Source: Caryophanales bacterium UBA4694 (GTDB lineage Bacteria > Bacillota_I > Bacilli_A > RFN20 > CAG-288). Taken from it: a stretch of DNA of 32,985 nt. Location: NCBI GenBank assembly GCA_002404835.1, contig DHKM01000004.1:14847-47831 (forward strand), written 5' to 3'. Positions 32,175 through 32,985 of this stretch are shown one piece after another (within the stretch, counting starts at the first letter, position 1; each line of letters opens with the position of its first letter). A model generated the notes under the pieces. That model made no database searches. It saw only the letters and a program-made list of their open reading frames with translations, and was not told where the DNA came from. The position numbers were made by a program, and so were the translations under genes.

Positions 32175-32467
32175 ATATTTCCTCCTAAGTGCCAACGTCC
32201 ATGAGGATGAAAAATAATATGGCAATAATATATTCCTTCTTTTAAAAAAATGGAACAAAAATTTTCATATTTTCATATTTTCATAAAAAACTTTTCATAA
32301 AAATAAAAGTTTGAAAGTTTATATTTGTAGTTTTTATAAAAAATATTGTTTAAAAATAAGTCAATTTTTCATTTTCATGAAGTATAAAAATTGTTCTAAA
32401 TCTCTCCACGTTTTCTCAAGCAAACCTTTTTAGCCGAATTAATTAGAACCCAATTTTGCATATGGGG
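32175..32467. other. AT-rich spacer upstream of glnN with short tandem repeats
   Basis: No gene seen. The 8-mer TTTTCATA is tandemly repeated three times (32262-32285) and occurs once more at 32292-32299. The glnN promoter should lie here, but several TATATT/TATTAT-like sequences (32205-32235) compete and no -35 is convincing. Confidence 0.55.
32262..32299. repeat. Tandem 8-bp repeat TTTTCATA
   Basis: Three perfect head-to-tail copies at 32262-32269, 32270-32277 and 32278-32285, then a fourth after six bases at 32292-32299. It lies about 90-125 bases upstream of the glnN start. It may be phased A/T curvature or a simple slippage repeat. Confidence 0.8.
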
Positions 32468-32972
32468 CTAAGAACAGCTTTTATGTATCCTTTCCGTCTT
32501 TTTTGACATTATCTCGCGATATCTGAGCGTTTCATAGATAGATAAGTCTCTCTCCAGGAACGATTTCACCATTTCTGGGACATTTGCCATGATTGTACAT
32601 GAGCTGAACAGATTGCACCAGTCCTGTACCCTGTACTCTGTCACGATCATAGAATCCCCGATAGCGATAAACTCCTTGAAATACCTATGATTGTTTCCAT
32701 TGGGTTCTTGTTATCTGCAAGTTCTTTCGTTTCCAGGGGCAGATGTATCTCTCTTGCAAGCTGGTATCTTGCCACAAGTACCTGATGTGTTCCTTCCCCA
32801 TCGTCGATCATGCGGAAATTTGGAATGATATGCCATTCCATTACAACAAAGGTCCTACTCTTCAATAGTTTCCTGATGGCGAGCTTTTGATATCGAACAA
32901 GCTTGTCTGCCCTCCCATGTACAATAAAGGATTCAAAGAAAAAGAAGAAAAAACAAAGTTATCTTCTTCCAT
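32468..32972 (-). pseudogene. Probable frameshifted gene remnant of unknown function
   Basis: Three overlapping minus-strand frames look like pieces of one protein of about 165 residues. The first starts at ATG 32972 (MEEDNFVFSSF) and would pass to a second frame within a T-rich run (about 32937-32952), which continues FESFIVHGRADKLVRYQKL and RTFVVMEWHIIPNFRMIDD. A second shift near 32690-32700 leads to HRYFKEFIAIGDSMIVTEYR and ends at TAG 32468. The second frame alone also stops inside ATGA (32650-32647). I recognise no family; a mobile-element or defence-gene remnant is possible but not supported by any motif. The right edge of the window cuts off its upstream context. Confidence 0.35.
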
Positions 32973-32985
32973 TAAATCAGATAAA

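Noticed and set aside
32468..32865. Two short adjacent genes overlapping by ATGA
   Set aside because: Neither has a ribosome binding site, the upstream one lacks a good start, and the frames read better as pieces of one broken gene.
1..32985. Mollicute genetic code (TGA as tryptophan)
   Set aside because: Several genes end at TGA with a correctly placed next start (lgt/trxB, regulator/kinase, GH3/regulator), and Trp is encoded by TGG throughout.

Overview
The window reads as chromosomal DNA of a Gram-positive, low-to-moderate GC Bacillota, probably in or near the Erysipelotrichia/Mollicutes branch. Supporting signs are AGGAGG-type ribosome binding sites, consensus sigma-A promoters, a str operon (rpsL-rpsG-fusA-tuf), a gap-pgk-tpiA glycolytic operon, the firmicute hprK-lgt-trxB-whiA cluster, a type III glutamine synthetase and several lipobox lipoproteins. 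TGA is used as a stop codon (for example at the ends of glnN, lgt and both GH3 genes), so the code is the standard bacterial one and not the mycoplasma code. The genus assignment is inference. No rRNA, tRNA, CRISPR array or intact mobile element was seen.

Layout. 1-3577 (minus): rpsL, rpsG, fusA and the 5' part of tuf, with a perfect TTGACA-17-TATAAT promoter in front of rpsL and a likely second promoter in front of tuf. 3578-4872: a small two-gene plus-strand unit (an unknown protein and an XRE-HTH protein with three membrane segments) closed by a strong bidirectional terminator. 4871-5719 (minus): a Bax-inhibitor-1-like membrane protein. 5954-9118 (minus): gap-pgk-tpiA, with a GC-rich hairpin between gap and pgk. 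9412-13503 (minus): hprK-lgt-trxB-whiA. 13699-15003 (plus): an unrecognised lipoprotein.

14988-28476 is the accessory region and the most interesting part. Two large GH3 beta-glucosidases are transcribed divergently. The left one (minus) is followed, with overlapping stop and start codons, by a LytTR response regulator and an AgrC-like GHKL histidine kinase. The right one (plus) is followed by two related lipoproteins built from Ig-like and beta-helix-like modules, and by a lipoprotein GH16 endo-beta-glucanase. Both GH3 enzymes have the two halves of the GH3 fold in reversed (permuted) order and carry a transmembrane helix at each end. The intergenic region holds a perfect match to the CcpA cre consensus just upstream of the right-hand GH3. 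I read the block as a cell-surface beta-glucan degradation locus without its own transporter: GH16 cuts the polymer, the Ig/beta-helix lipoproteins may bind it, and the anchored GH3 enzymes release glucose outside the membrane. Control would be by a two-component system plus catabolite repression; hprK, which makes the CcpA cofactor HPr-Ser-P, lies a few kilobases away.

28606-32174 (minus): glnN (type III glutamine synthetase) and then aspA (aspartate ammonia-lyase), a nitrogen/amino-acid unit. 32175-32985: an AT-rich spacer with short tandem repeats, then what looks like a frameshifted gene remnant running to the window edge.
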